Positions 1 through 13,880 of a DNA stretch of 64,000 bases are shown here, one piece after another. The notes below the pieces were generated by a model, which searched no databases, was not told the DNA's origin, and worked only from the letters and a program-made list of their open reading frames with translations. How positions within the stretch are numbered: position 1 is the first letter of the stretch; every line of letters starts with the position of its first letter. The position numbers and the translations under genes are program-made. Origin of the DNA: Paragonimus skrjabini miyazakii (taxonomy: Eukaryota; Platyhelminthes; Trematoda; Plagiorchiida; Troglotrematidae); NCBI GenBank assembly GCA_014338405.1, contig JTDE01003552.1, forward strand, positions 10,474 through 74,473, read 5' to 3'.

Positions 1-371
1 TCGCCATGACCCGTGTAACAGGACAGTTACTATTCTGCTCTCAAGAGAACAGGGCAACTTGAGTTGTATTCACGTGCGCCTCTGACTGGGCGTTACGGTC
101 TGTGTGCCAGGAATATTTTTCAGTTTTTCATTATGAATAATGTGCTTGTTTGTTTGTAAATCTATGAGTGACCTGGTTTGCTAGTTTAACGTCTACTAAG
201 AAGTGTGAAATTTATTTCAGCAATCAGAATTTTCTAATATATGTCTTCCAAATTCGGTTGATCTTAACAGTATCATTTATGTATGCGTTAGCTTTTTGTC
301 ACCCACGCAGTTGTGTTTCTTTATGTTTTCACCTCTGAAGTGCACTTTGGGATATTGAACGTTGCCAACAG

Positions 372-470
372 ATAACGACGTTCGCAAGCCACACGGGGGA
401 TGTAATGAATCTTAGCCTTTCGCCAGACCGACGAACCTTCGTTTCTGGTTCCTGTGATTCGTCTGCCAAG
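372..470 (+). CDS. GNB1: G-beta exon (WD repeat 5 region)
   Basis: This exon has 33 codons in phase 0, from the acceptor ...ccaacag at 371 to the donor gttagt at 471. It carries the conserved HTGDVM and FVSGSCDSSAK segments. The following LWD of the WD dipeptide lies at the start of the next exon, which fixes both junctions. It was too short to show as an open frame by itself. Confidence 0.93.
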
Positions 471-3400
471 GTTAGTTGTGATTAGGTATGTTTTTCTGTG
501 TGTACTTGTATGTATATTCTTCTGTGGTTGCAGTTCCTTGTTTGTGATAGAACGTAGCCAAGCAACCAAGATAGCTACCAGTAAGTTTGGAATTGTGGGT
601 CGCGTTTGGGTCCTTGGTGAAGAATCTGATACTTTAGGTGAGATGGCGGCCAATTGGGTTTAGTGGTGTAGATATTGTTGTATCTTGGTTGAGTAGCGTA
701 TAAAGTATGAGCACTTATTAAAGCCGACCAGTGAATGCCGCATGGATGCTGTCCTACATATACTGTCACGTACAAGTGTAGACAGATTGTTTTTGATTAG
801 TTGTGTGAACTTTTGATTTCCGGGAAGCATTACAGTTTTTTATTTTAAAGGAAATTGATAATGTCTGTATACACTTGACTCTGTTACTTGATATTAAGAA
901 AAGTATAGACCTATGAAAATAGTTCATGCGCACAGTTTTGTTCCATAAGTAGCACGGACCATAGCGTTATGGAACATAAGGCGAGATGAAAATTGTAGTG
1001 TCGATGAGGAAGCACAGTTTGAACAACAGGCAACAACTTACTAATACTGATATTAAAGGTTGTGCACCACTTTTGAGCTGATGAAGACTCAAAACAGCAT
1101 CACGGTTGTGCTTATTAAATATTCGCCAAAAGTCTTCTACTGATGACAATACCACCACAGATTCAAACAGTTTGTTTTAAGTTAGACGTACTTTAACACT
1201 AAAAGATTTTCGTTTCCATCTCAAGTGATTCATTTGCTGTTGTAGCTTCAGTGATCAATGTTGTAAACGTGAGAGTATGTCTCAGATGATGCGACGGTAA
1301 ATATAACATTTTACAGTTCGAAATGCGATCGTTTCTGACATGCCGTTAGTACATGGGGATTGATTCAATTAAAGCGATTTCCTTGACCAAAAAAAGGTTA
1401 CGTATGCTTAGTAACCGTACGCAGTCTTGTTTATCAACTGTAGAATGTACATGAAAAGAACTTTTTAGCTGGAACATCCCAAACAACCGTTATTTTCACA
1501 AGTGTCGTATATGCTTTTTTCATCGAGGCACAGATTAGAGACAGACGGGTCATTTGTGAATCTCGTTTGTGAACGGTAAGTGACAGTTATACACTACTTT
1601 GAGTTTGAGAGTGTTAAACGGGACTTGGTGCGTTGCAACTTTTGCACGCGATATCAGGATCACTTTGAGGCTTTTTCCTTGCAATAATTCTACCCACTTC
1701 GCTACATACGGTCATCAGCGTACAGTAGTACAAGCTATGGCATTTCAAGGACAAATAAATGGCGCAACAGCTGACTCATAATGGAACCTTGAGTCACATC
1801 ATTAGCTGTTTTCTGTGGTCGCAAACGATCTTTGGCGTAGGAGGTTGTGTATTGCACGGAATCCCTTATACGTTATGTGAAAACAAAACAACAAACGCCT
1901 ACACCCATTTACATAACTGACGTGTATTCGCACACACTGGGCAGCAATGCATTGTCATTCGCTTTTGTGCCACGTCCCCCCATAGGGCATACACATGGTT
2001 CCAATAGTCGCTTCTGGACCCTCGTCTTCCTGGCGTTGAGTTCTCGCATGTACGGACTATACTACTCACAAACGGAAGTGCGTGTTACACAACATGTGGA
2101 GTGCCCTTGGTTTTTATGCTGCAGCATTAAGGTAGTTTGATTCATAGAAGTCAAAAGCCATCTACATCATATTGGTGAAATGGCCTGCTTTAGAGAATAA
2201 CTTGCCTTCTCAGCTACCTGACTCCACCGTTCCGTCTTCAAACGGATTAGTTGCACATAGTGGACCCCTTTGATGTCTATGTTGCCTATTATGCAACAAT
2301 ACACGGTGTACCATGTACACCTGCAAATAATCGCTCATTATGCTCTCCAGGGCTTTTCAGACAGCAAAAGGGCGGTTGATCTTTAGTTCGCAGGTTCGTT
2401 ATGATCACCCCCCTAGGGTTGCGCGGTGGTCTCTCTAAGCCTTCAGTGACATACCAGCTATAGAGAACAGCTGGGAAATTTGTGAAGTGGCCTTGCCAAC
2501 TTTCTGATGACTATTTGAAAAATTAGGTCGCGATCGGGCACACAAGCTCCATCCTTCTTCTTTCGTTTATTTCATTATATTGGCCGCATTTTTGTCTATC
2601 GCATGATTTTTCCGGCACTTAATAATCAATGTCCATTGATAATCCATTATTGTCGTTAGTAATGTCCCGGAATAGTTCTGCACTATGTTTGGTGTTCTGC
2701 TGTTTCAGATTCCTGCTATGATTTTTTTCTTATGGCATATTTTCTCCGCCTAATCGCTTTAAAAGCCGACCCTTTTTTGTTGAATCATATGAGCTTTTAG
2801 TCCTTGTGTTTTCAGTGTTCTTATTAAGCTCGTATCGATTGTGGGCCCTTCGCATTTTGCATAGCTTTGGGATCTGCGAGACGGTCGGTGCCGCCAAACT
2901 TTCCCAGGTCATGAGACCGACATCAATGCTGTCACGTTTTTCCCCAACGGACTGAGCTTCGCCACCGGTAGTGACGACGCCACTTGTCGGTTGTTTGATA
3001 TCCGATCCGATCAGGAGATTGGAAAATACGGTCATGACAATATTCTTTGCGGAATAACTAGTGTGGCATTCAGCCGGAGTGGTCGTTTACTATTTGGTGG
3101 TTACGATGACTTCAATTGTAACGTTTGGGACACGTTGAAACAAGAACGTACAGGTAAGTTGCAAAGATCATACTGATGAACACACATTTTGGTTTAGATA
3201 GAATGTTGCATATCTAGCTTTTTTTCAATCTTACCCCACTTCTGCAGGCTACATCTGGTTGGTACTCCCGCCTATTATATTAGCCCAGAGGATCGTATGA
3301 ATTTATGGAATAATCACACCAAGTACACCCGTGTAACACTGACGACAAAACAATCAGACAAATAGCCTTTACATTAATAGGGTTGTATGATGCACCGCTA

Positions 3401-4363
3401 ATCACCTGGGGTTGCTTAGGTGTGGAGATACAGAGCTGATCACACGACAGGATTACTTTACATTTGTGTTAGTGCTGCTGCCTTCCATGTCTAGGTACCA
3501 ATTAAAGCCTAATGCCTTCTTATTCTGACAATCGGCGTGACAGTAGTTGGATGTTTTTCTGGCTTGTTTGTAAATAATCACGGAATTCATCAATGGTCAA
3601 CACCTACTTTCATGGCTTCTTGTGATTGATTATATATTGGTCTAGTCCCAAAGTAACTCTGATCAAAAAATTCTCTTTTTCGCGTTGTGCATCCTCTTTT
3701 CCGGTACTTTTTGAGGTGTATCTCTACTAAGTGTTTCAGCAGCTATACCCCTCATTTGCATATACTTCACCTTAATACGGCCCTCATTTTTTGTTATCTA
3801 CACTCTACCTCGCAATTTGTCGAAGATGATCTATAACATGGTTGTGTGGTTTTTCTACCGCAATAGGCTAGCATTTCTAATCTCCTCCTGTCTGTATTAA
3901 CCGTGCATACGTCAGCAACGCCTCATTTATTTCGGTACAGACATCTACAGCGAATAGTCAATTGATCTGTTTCTTCATTCTATTCAACTTTTATCTGTTC
4001 ATTTCTCATCTTGTGCATTGAACGCTTGCGCATTGTACACTGACTGGTCCATAGTGCGAAATTCGTTTGTTGTTATCAACCAACCAGTTTTGGCTGATTA
4101 TGGTACGTTTCCAGTCACGTATTTATTTGTGGTGGACTTTGGTCCATGCTCATGCCCATGGCTAGAACCGAGTTAAACCGAGGTAATAAACTGTTCGATG
4201 TTTTTATGGTTGTTTCATACTATTTGTTTCTACTTCGTTTCGTTTCTGTCTATGAGGAATACTTGCCGGACATGATAATCGCGTATCTTGTCTCGGAGTT
4301 ACGGAGGACGGGATGGCTGTCTGTACAGGATCATGGGATACTTTTCTACGAATTTGGAATTAG
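372..4363 (+). CDS. GNB1: G-protein beta subunit, C-terminal three exons (partial gene)
   Basis: Heterotrimeric G-protein beta subunit of the GNB1-4 type, the WD40 propeller that binds G-gamma and G-alpha at the inner plasma membrane. Coding exons are 372-470, 2865-3153 and 4257-4363. All junctions are AG/GT and phases match (0, then 1 into 2). They encode about 164 residues, equal to roughly the last half of a 340-residue G-beta: WD repeats 5 to 7, with GDVM, GSDDATCRLFD, ITSVAFSRSGRLL, YDDFNCNVWD and GHDNRVSCLGV, ending in a WDTFLRIWN terminus and TAG. The usual ending is WDSFLKIWN, so the end is conservatively changed. Earlier exons must lie left of base 1; I found none in 1-371. The first visible intron (2394 bp) contains an antisense solo LTR. 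The symbol is by family resemblance, not proven orthology. Confidence 0.96.
1814..2094 (-). repeat. Solo LTR of the window's Ty3/gypsy family (minus strand)
   Basis: Read on the minus strand, this begins TGTTGTGTAAC and continues through the family's GTGAGTAGTATAG, CAACGCCAGGAAGACGA and AGAAGCGACTATTGGAA blocks to a final GACCACA. It matches the LTRs at 13541, 17696, 5675 and 33123 block by block. It lies in the antisense orientation inside a G-beta intron. I could not see a matching target duplication, so the inner (1814) end is approximate. Confidence 0.75.
2865..3153 (+). CDS. GNB1: G-beta exon (WD repeats 5-7)
   Basis: This exon is 289 bp: 96 codons plus one base. The acceptor is at 2863-2864 (gcatag) and the donor gtaagt starts at 3154. 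It opens with LWDLRDG and runs through GHETDINAV, FPNG, TGSDDATCRLFDIRSDQE, HDNILCGITSVAFSRSG and YDDFNCNVWD to a split glycine codon. The Asp and Trp residues of the propeller blades are all present. No disruption was seen. Confidence 0.96.
4257..4363 (+). CDS. GNB1: G-beta terminal exon with stop
   Basis: This exon completes the split Gly codon (G plus GA), then encodes ILAGHDNRVSCLGVTEDG, MAVCTGSWD and the C-terminal TFLRIWN, with TAG at 4361-4363. The acceptor AG is at 4255-4256. It is 107 bp: two bases plus 34 codons and the stop. The sequence after the stop to about 5.3 kb is T-rich and is probably 3' UTR. Confidence 0.95.
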
Positions 4364-5274
4364 GTCAACCTATGACTTTTGTGTGCTCTTTCGTTTCACC
4401 ACATAACAGCTGCCCTTTGGTCATTCAGTCTATGTTTTCCATGAGGGACGGTTTTTCACGACGGCGTTTGATATGATCTATATCTTGACAGCTTGGCTGT
4501 TATCCATCCTACGCACCAGTGTCACTTTTTACTTGGTTACAATTCCACAGTTCCGAGTATACAGACATGATCCTAAGCGAATCTTCCTTTGCGAATAACT
4601 CGTTGGGAGTGGTTTACCTCTGCATTACGTCTGTATCATGACTGAGTGTTCTATTGCCTTCAGTCTAAAGCAACCTCTTCCGGTTACATTCATATCATGT
4701 GAAAACGTTTTTTTCTCCTATTTCTTTATTTTCATTGTTTATACTAATTTTCATCAGATTTTCCGCTCTCTTCATGCGCTGGCTTCTGACCCCGTTTTAG
4801 CTGCACGATTGATTTGTTTATCAGCTTCGCAATCATGTTTTTTTTTCATTGTACATATCTGTATACCTAGTTTATCTCATCATTGTTTTAATTATCGGCT
4901 GTGTGTGTTTCGTTCCTGAGTTTGGCAATTTTTTGACGACCTCGTATTGCGTTTATTTTTGTGTGGCATGTTGGTCGCTTTTTGCCTTTGTGTACAATCA
5001 TTAGGCTTTCGTTGCAAACATTCACGGGCTATCTGGTCTTCTGTTTATTATAACCTATTTTTGTCTTCAGTGTTTTTTTCTTCAAAATCAAACTTTGGCT
5101 TGGATTTACTTTGGTTTAATGTAAGTCATATTTCTGTTCAGTCTGGTTTGTTCTTATTTGTACCGTCGCATTTTTGTTAGTGGTTCTGCGTACACGCACA
5201 TCCGAACCTAAAGCCCGTCTAGTTTGCGAGAGCAGATTCATGTCTATCATTTGAGTGTCAACGGATCCAATAAA
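4364..5274 (+). promoter_or_regulatory. Probable G-beta 3' UTR with candidate polyadenylation signal
   Basis: T-rich, non-coding stretch directly after the G-beta stop codon. The first convincing AATAAA on this strand is at 5269-5274. This assignment is by position only. A shorter UTR using a non-canonical signal cannot be excluded. Confidence 0.3.
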
Positions 5275-5674
5275 GTCGAATGCGGTGCCTGAAGAACTTA
5301 TAGTAAACACCTAGTTTTACTTCACTTTTGCAGCTAACGATAACGGACGGATTAATGACAAAATGGTTGAATACGTAAGAAGCTCATACGTGGTGTCTCG
5401 CTTGTCGATTGGACAAGTGAATCTGCCACGCAATCGGTGTGTCGTTTAATTCGGTGCAATTGTCAGATTGTTCGTTAAAATAGAGACGAATGAAATGGAC
5501 ACGATCAAGGCAGCAAACGCAGGAAATATTCTATGATCAACTAACTTTTAGAGTTGGGAAAAAATGAGATTGTGGTTGATTTACGGCACAAATGACAGAC
5601 AACAACGTCGAAAACCAAATACAGACCACACACATGTAACAGTGTTAGTGCTTCTTCTAGATGATACCTACCTC

Positions 5675-5947
5675 TGTTGTATAAGTGGCAGCTTCGTTTG
5701 TTAGTAGTATAGTGAACTAAAAGGTAGGTCTCAACGCCAGAAAGACGAAGGATCAGAAGCGACTATTAGAATAGTGTGTACGCACTATGGCGGACGTGAA
5801 TGGCTGTACTGCTGCCCAGTGTGTGTGGATATACGTGAACCATGCAAATGGGTGTACGCGCTCGTGGTCCTACGTTTTAGCATAATCTGTACAGGATTTC
5901 ATGCAATAAACAACTTCGCAAGCCAAGCGTCTTTTGTGGTCACAACA
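5675..5947 (+). repeat. Solo LTR of the same Ty3/gypsy family
   Basis: Starts TGTTGTATAAG and ends GTGGTCACAACA, with a polyadenylation signal near the 3' part (CAATAAAC). The flanks cctc/cctt are consistent with a 4-bp target duplication carrying one change. No internal retroelement sequence follows, so it is a recombination product (solo LTR). It lies just downstream of the G-beta 3' region. Confidence 0.85.
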
Positions 5948-8900
5948 CCTTTATTTCGTTAACTTGAAATGAATTGTACTGAAGGAGATCTCATGAAACG
6001 TCTTGACCAGTCTCTGTTCGCAAGAGAGAGTTCATTGTCAGCCATCCACGTTTCTTTCTCGAGATTGTGTTTTTCCTTACCGCCAGAATGTAAAACGAAC
6101 GCCACCCCACCTTGGTCCGTTTTTTATTTATGGAATCCTTCATGGGTTACATTCATTTGGTAGTAATTTCGCTGTTTGTAGGTTTTCCCGCATTTAAGTC
6201 CAACACACTTTCAGTTAAGCATGCCGTACGCTCTTCATTTGGAAATTTTCTTCAGTCTAGGTTGCATATTGTCTGCTTTCTACGTCCACTAGAAAAGGTC
6301 GGTGACTCTGAGTCCTATGTGTCGTGTACTGAGCTGTCTAATCGAGAAAATCTGAGCGGCACTAAGTATTATCAATTTATTTGAAAAGCAGCACCTTTTT
6401 ATAGGGGAACAACAGAATTTACGACTGTTATTAAGCGACAGGCGTCCTCACGTTTTGATTGGGCAGTTGCTGTGTTGTTCAACGACCTTGCATCTAACAA
6501 CTCGGTTGTTTGAAACAGGTACGCATTCAACAGCTGCTAATCGCCGTCTGTGATTGGTTGACGCCATTTTGGCCATAATTCTGTCTGTAGCAGCCCGTGC
6601 GCGAACACTGACCGGCTGAACCTTCTCCAATCCAGAAACCGCTCCAGTTCAAACTCATTACACCGTGATCCTTATGAACTGCATCTGGAAACGTCATTAT
6701 AACTGTAGGCCAAAATTGTAGGACCGGTTGCGGAGGACAGTAATTGTATCATGGTTGTTGTGTTGAGTCCATCCTTATTGAATCCAGTCTAGAACAACAC
6801 ATTTTAAGAGCGTACCTAGTTGGACAACCACAACTGTCGTAAACGGTTTCTCATCCTAGTTCTTACCGTTCTTGCCAAAGACTGTCACGCATAAAAACAG
6901 TCTGGCTTATAGACATGCAAGTGTTTTATTTGTTAAAAATGTCGATGGCGTCGGTCTTTCTGCTTGTTTTGCCACGCCAGTCGTCAATGTTCCAAGTGCC
7001 GGGATTTGCTTCTTACGTGCAGTTCACGGATGTTATAAGCATTTTTGCGCTTCTAATTTTGCTTACAATGCTTTACGGCGCCTAGGATCATCGGGCTTTC
7101 GATAGATAACTCTGTGGTAACAAGTAGTTAGCACTTGATGTTTCCAAGTTCCCACGTAAACTGTGGTATCTGGATGCTCCCTCTCATTTACAGCACAGTT
7201 TAGGCTTTCTCCTATCGCATTTTCTGGTGGTCTAATAGACAGTATGCGTTGTTTGTGATTATTTGACATTACCTGGTGTACTTGGGGCAATTACTTTAGA
7301 TTGTTCGCTAGTACATAAAACTTGTCCATATTCAGAAAACCATCACATTTAACACTTTTCAAGGACATTAAGATCATTATCTTCCTATTTAGACGAACCT
7401 CGGAGAAGATCTGTAGGCATCTTTTCCATGATTGCACTCATTTGCAACCTTTGTAAACTAGAATGTTTTTGGAATGGTTTAGAAGAAAGATTACATTGAA
7501 CTCGTTTTTTCTTCTGGTTGTAGCTAACTTATACACGCTATCTGAAAACTGTTTTTATTCTTGTCGGCGGTCGTCTGTTTAATTTGGTAATTACTTGTGT
7601 TTCTCCGCCGGAATATTTGAATATCTGCCTTGGCGCATGGTTTTTATCAGTGGGGAGAATGTTTCTCCTCGTGAACCATCCTAGTAAATTCTTATTCTGG
7701 TACTGTAAACCTTCACTGAAAGGCGCACTAGTTTGTGTTCAACTGTTCTTCGATGTAAGCTCGGATTATTGTGAACGAACGTCCAAGGACGTTAGTTCCT
7801 GTTATTGTTTTATAGAAAGCTGATTTGACTGCTTCATCCTAGATAAGTTTTGAATTTCTATCAGATTAATGTTGTTCTGAACTTTTTTTCAACTATCTTT
7901 TGTTGTAATGATCGTGAAGTTCGTCCAGAGGGTGGACGCATTCGTTGCTGTGAGATACGGCACGGCCGATCGGTGATCTAGCAAACGGAATTAATGGTAG
8001 CCAACAGCAAGTTGAAGAGGGTAAGACGTTTTCACATTCAACTCTATGGTCTTCGTGATCCACTTGACATCTCTGTATAAACACAGAGATATAGATGCTA
8101 GTTGGTTTCATTGGTGTGACTGTTATCATTATTTAGTCGAGTTGTCTGTGGAATAATGGCAGTGAATGGAACGTAGCAATGGATGCTTAAATGGAGCTGT
8201 TATGCATGTGGTATTTCACCCTCATTGGCTACTGCATTATTTGTTTGCAAGGTGTAGGCATCTTGATGCTATGTGTTGGGGTCTATTTATATAGGTCTCA
8301 GTGCTTAAGTCCCATCCCTTCCCCCACTTATACGTATAATCTTATGATTATGATAGTTGGACGTAAATGTGAACCAATGGTGCAACACTGTCGGTCGTGC
8401 TGATTCATTGCCGTTGTTATTTCTCTTGGTCCCAGTTGTACGAACACTGAAAAGCTAGTTGAGCATGCTCGTATGTATCAACAGCACTAAACTACACGGT
8501 AAAAAAACGACCATCTTGATAATTGACACTTTGATCCCGTGGGCTTAGTATTCATGCTGTTGGTGTAGTGAGCCAACATACCTGCATACCAGAAATTAAT
8601 ACTACGTTAGTTTATTCGTTTGATAAATTCCGTCGGTTTTATTGAGTTCGTGTCAGTAGATCTTGATAATCGATTACTGTATTTAGAAATTTAGTCAACC
8701 TGACCTAGGTGTGGTACAACTTTGCAAGTTCCTCACGTGTTCAATTACACTTTTTACGTATTCTCCAATCTCTTACCTTTTTGGCCTGGTTCTGCGTCGT
8801 TAACAAGCAAATTGTCCATTGTTAATCGATTTGTGAGTGATTAGAATGTGTTCCGCATTTCTTTGTTATCAGGTTCAATTTCTCTACAATGTGATTCTGT

Positions 8901-11900
8901 ATGCAATTACACTTTGGGGCTCTTTATTTCAACGTTGCACCTAGCTTGTTGGCGTAATAATAAGGTCACAGTGTCGTATCAGCGAGTTCACATGGTAACA
9001 ATTGAGCACACAGAATGACCTGGACCACATTCTCTTTTGTTGCACGCATTTCAAAACTGGATTCATCGCGCTCACCTTAAATGTTCTAGATGATTCACCT
9101 CACAAACATGGCTTACATGTTCCGTTCCAAATCTCACCCTGTGTTCATCACGGCATGGTTGATATTTCGCATGTAAACTGTAAAACGCGCGCTCTGTGAA
9201 TCGCTCTATGAATTGAACCCCAATTTAGATTCACCGACCTCAATTGATCCGATTCCGAGGTGTTTTTTGCCCAAGATCATCACGAACGATTCCGACGAGT
9301 TGTCTTATGGTTATGTTTTTCTTATAATTATGTACTGAAACAGATATTTAGTCTTGAGTGTCATAGCAACTGTTTAAATTAAAATCATCAACGCTCGGAG
9401 TGGTATCTTTTTGTTACTGTGAGATTGTGTTTCGTTTATGTGATGTTCAGAAACCTCAGTGTAGCTATCATTTTTCACTGTTCTGTGTAAAAATTGAGAA
9501 TTGACAAATTGGTGTAATAATGCTATGTTTGGATAAATTGATTGCTCGGTTAACGACAAAAATAGATATGTTTCAAAAAGCCCGCGAAAGTTGGCCTACT
9601 GTGCATGAGCTACTTCCAGTTGGACTATTAGTGAAAGAAAACTCCAGCACATGCAGGAACTGACGGTTGTATAGGCAGTTTTATGGGCCCTATCGTAACT
9701 AAACGAAGTCCTTCAAAACCAATTTATCAATGCAGATTTTTTTTTAAAAAAAAAACATTTTTAGAAATCCGTATTTAGTTTACTTCCATTGATTGCGTCT
9801 CTGAAACCCTTGAAATATGTGCATTCCACACACGATGAAACAAATCATGGAATGACAATATTGATTTACGTCAACCAACGTGGACATACTTGTTGCCATG
9901 GTGGTTTAATCTATTTTATCGAAAACTTTTGTACGTGCTACATCAATTGGTAGTTTTTGACGCATGCTATTTTTTTACTTGGTTCCTGGTAACTTTGTTT
10001 TGGAATAACTGACAATTATCCCGGGTCATGAGGAAGCCATTGAGTCCACAAGTAAGTTATGATCGCCGACTGACGTAGTGGTTTATGACGGGAATCGATG
10101 ATAAGTTGTGCATTTAAGCAGATGTCGATGCACCGGTTTGATACCACAATAAGGAAAAACGAGAGATAAATGTCATTAAGTAAGCTACTGGCTTTACAAG
10201 TGTTTGTACCCAAGGATTTACCGAAATAAATCCGGTGTGACTCACAACGAAACAAACGGACGTATGCTTGTCATAGGATTCAAAGGAAATTTAAAGACTA
10301 GAAGGAGTTCAGGATGTTAATGTACATCTGGGTCTGTGCTGGACGGTTCGGAAAGAAAAGACAAATCAGTAGATTATTTCAATTTCAAAGGGTCAGCAAT
10401 ATAAAGGCTGCAAAATAGAAAGTCCGAGGATAACGAGCGGAATAGAAACCCGGTTCCTGTCTGCCAAGCACACAACAATCGCAATGCAACATACAGCTGA
10501 CTGATATCAACCGTGAGAGTTGAAGAGTGTCTCAATCTCACTACAATGATCCTGATGATCAAGTTACCTGAATACTCAGTTTGGTGTCCTGAATGTGCAC
10601 GTCAAGTCCGCGTTCGAATTCAACTACCGATAGACTGGTGGGTTGTTTTAGATTGAGCTAATCAAGATGCCACAACTGTTCTCCGCAAACCAAGTGGTTC
10701 ACTTACTGTCATAGCTTTACCGAGTTATCTCTGAGAGGCTTATTCTCTCTGCTCACAAATATTTTCTTAGGGAATGTTGGGATTGATGGATGATTCTATG
10801 TACTAAGTAATATGGATTCAAAACACAGAGATGATAGATAAAACTGTCTTTAGGTTGAAGTGATAATGAGCGGATGACACAATTCAGAACTGGTCACTAT
10901 AAGACGGTTGATTTACCATTGTCGGCTGTTACCTATATCACGAATTTGATTTTGTAAGTAAATCACTAATGGAACGTTAACAGTTTCCAACAGACAACTG
11001 GTTTTCTTCTTCACATTAATTAAACACACCTCAAACTTTTTAATCATTAATTAACTTGATGTTGCCTACAAAAGTTGTCTGCAGCATATGACTCCGTTGA
11101 GCGAATTTACAAGTGTCACCGTTGAAAGTGACATTCCCTTGCCCCCCAACAGTGTTGCAGATATTAACGGAGTCAGATTACTGTTTATGTTCGGTTAATA
11201 CAGATATACAGTTTTCAAAATAAAATTTATAGCGGTTATGTACTTCCAATGCGGATGTGCGGAGAAAAATTGTGACATCGTACCCGGATCCGTCGTGGAA
11301 GTCTCATTAGCCGGTTCGTTTAAGCGAAGGTTTGATGCACACCATCGTGATATCACCTAGGGTCTTCAGTCAGCGTAATCATCTACACAATCCTGTAATC
11401 GTATACTGCTCTTAATAGCAGTGCATGTTGAACTGGGATCCTTTTGTGTTTGCGTACTACTGTTCGAGTTATGCGTCTCTTGCTACACTTCTGTTTACTT
11501 TTCTTCCGTTGCATTTTACTATCTCTAAGACCTTCGCGTTTAATTTTTCTTCCTCGTGTAATATCGTCAGTTGTGTTTAAGTTTTGTAGGCTTTTTCTGA
11601 CTCGTAAACTTCTAATAATTCCGTATTGTTTCGTGAACACCAGTCAGTTAGTAATGTGGATAACCACAGTCTAGCGAATACAGTGGATACAAAACGAAAA
11701 CGTCAATCATTGTTAGTGAACGGCACTCGTTATACACCGCTTAATCCCGTAACCACATAAAATAAACAAATACACTGATCCTTCCAAAATGTCGCGTCCT
11801 TTGGGCAATTAAACATGTACCGCATTTCAGGATGTGCCACACTTGATGGTCCCTATAGTTTGTCCAAAGATACGTTCCGAAAGGGAACAGTTATGGGCGT

Positions 11901-13536
11901 GAGCACTCACTTGGAGTCATGTCCTGATAGATGAAGGCACGCACGGCTGCTATCACACATTAGTGCATCCGTGTTACGGAAAGGCGCCCAGCAATCCTGT
12001 CAACAGACAGGCTGCTTGTCGGGGTTGTTCTAGTCGGTGTATTAGTTAGGACCAAAGCAGTCGGCCTTGTTCGATGTAGCGCCCAAACGCATAGATGTAC
12101 TTCAAGGACCAGCAGTGGCTTCATACCAGCCAGACCGATCGATTCAGGTAAGCCCATGTGCCTGTCAGTCGCCACTCGAATTATCTTCAAGTAGACGGGC
12201 TAGCAACCGGGGGAGACACGGTTGAGTAAACAATGCCAACAGGGGAAGAAACAAGTCAGCTTTACGATCGGTCAACACTCGGCTGTATGTTTCCCTTCAA
12301 ACGCATTAGCAGATTGTTGTAAACTCCCGAAAAATACGATGGATTAACCATGGGGTAGAAGTGCCCTTGACAGAATCCGAATTTTCCGCGTTGAAATAAG
12401 AAAAACAGACAACCTTAGGCCCGTGGATACGCGATTATCCCCGCTAACTGCTTCCAAGTCAAACCAAGAGACAAGAGAGAAAAGCCAATTTGTTCCACTC
12501 CAAAACGTGTGTGACTGATAAAAAACTACAGCGTATTTATATAATGCATAGTGGCCTACAAACATTCTCAAATCAAAAGCTAGAAGGACAGTTGCTAAAA
12601 ATAGTAAAGGTCACTGAGCCACCAGTGAACATAGCACAATAAAGGTCGACCAGGCAAAAAAGCAGCGAAGATTGCCTATGTATTTTTCTGGGCATTTTTA
12701 TTCATTATGATTGGGCAAGATCGTTTTCCCGAGAAATGAGGTGGTTTGGACGGAAAAATGGGGTTACCTAACATGGACTGACCGTAGCTTTCTGAGAGAT
12801 AGAACCCGCCTTAAAAACACTTCAAAAACAAAATTTCCAAAATGAATTAGAATTTAATTTACCACTCAGTTTTCCATGGGTAGTACCAAGGTCGATGTCC
12901 ACACTGTACCCATGCACCTTCACAATCCATCAACTTATCAAGACTCCATGAGCCAGTATGAAAGTAGTGTGGATTAGTTCAAAAAACTCGTGCTAAGTTC
13001 GGGTCATTTTTGACCTGTATCGAACTGTGAATTTAATTTTGTATGGCTTAGGTTTGTTTGGTCCGTATAAGAATTTATTGCTTCTGTCGGCCCACTTATT
13101 CCCATCGATCTATTTGCTTAACCTCCTCTAGCCCGATTTAAGTGCTCCTCTGTTTCACTGAACTAATGACCACTGTTCCCAGCTTTGACTGGACCCCTCG
13201 ATGATGGGCTAATTCGTTACATTTTATGCCCCACGATCTACCTTGCAGCCCATTGATTATCGACTGACAGTCCACAACTGTGACTGTTAACTACCGCATG
13301 TTTAAGGAAAAGCTTGTCTTGTCTAACTCGTTTGTACGATGCCGCTGCTCATATATGTTTTTTTCAAATTGAACATTTATAAGTGGAACGAAATCTGGCT
13401 GGTCTCATCTGCATCGGTGTGGCGGATTCGCTCCTTAACATTTGGTTGGTTAAGATACAGGGCAAAACATAAGTTGAGTGGACCGTTGGAAGAACATTTA
13501 GAAAAGAGGTGACTGAAACGTTTAGTCTCATATATC
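5948..13536. other. Intergenic DNA, nothing assignable
   Basis: Only short open frames without recognisable motifs, on both strands. A T9/A10 stretch occurs near 9737-9758. A small AT-rich block sits near 11.0 kb. The open frames of 60-90 codons here have no compositional or domain support. Confidence 0.5.
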
Positions 13537-13540
13537 CGTT

Positions 13541-13862
13541 TGTTGTATGACACGCCGTTCCGTTGTGAGAAGTATACTACTCACAAGTAGTATGTTACCC
13601 ATAGGCGATATTCGGGAACAAAAGGGCAAGCTCCGAATGCCAGGAAGACGACGGACAATAAGGGACTATCGGAATAGTGTATACATGCGGTGTGAGAATT
13701 TCCACCAAGGCGAATGACAACGTACTGTCACCCGATGTATGTGGATGAATGTCTGCCTTGCAAATGAGTGTGCGCGTTTGTGGTTTAATTTTTGACATGA
13801 TCTGTACGGGAGTTTGCGCAATAAACGAATTCTCAGGCCAACCATCTTCTGCGGTCACAACA
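13541..13862 (+). repeat. 5' LTR
   Basis: 322 bp, TGTTGTATGA to GGTCACAACA. Contains AATAAA at 13820-13825. A perfect 7-bp inverted repeat TTGTGAG/CTCACAA (13563-13569, 13580-13586) lies near its 5' end. It aligns along its length with 17696-17999 and with the three solo copies. Confidence 0.92.
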
Positions 13863-13864
13863 AC

Positions 13865-13880
13865 TGGTGCCGTGACGAAT
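13865..13880 (+). other. Candidate primer-binding site
   Basis: TGGTGCCGTGACGAAT starts two bases after the 5' LTR, the standard place for a tRNA primer site. TGG matches the complement of a tRNA CCA end. I cannot say which tRNA it fits. Confidence 0.5.

Noticed and set aside
1847..2140. 97-codon open frame (+)
   Set aside because: Lies almost wholly in the antisense solo LTR; a shadow of a repeat.
11383..11640. 85-codon basic open frame (-), Lys/Arg-rich
   Set aside because: Low-complexity translation of an AT-rich region without splice or domain support.
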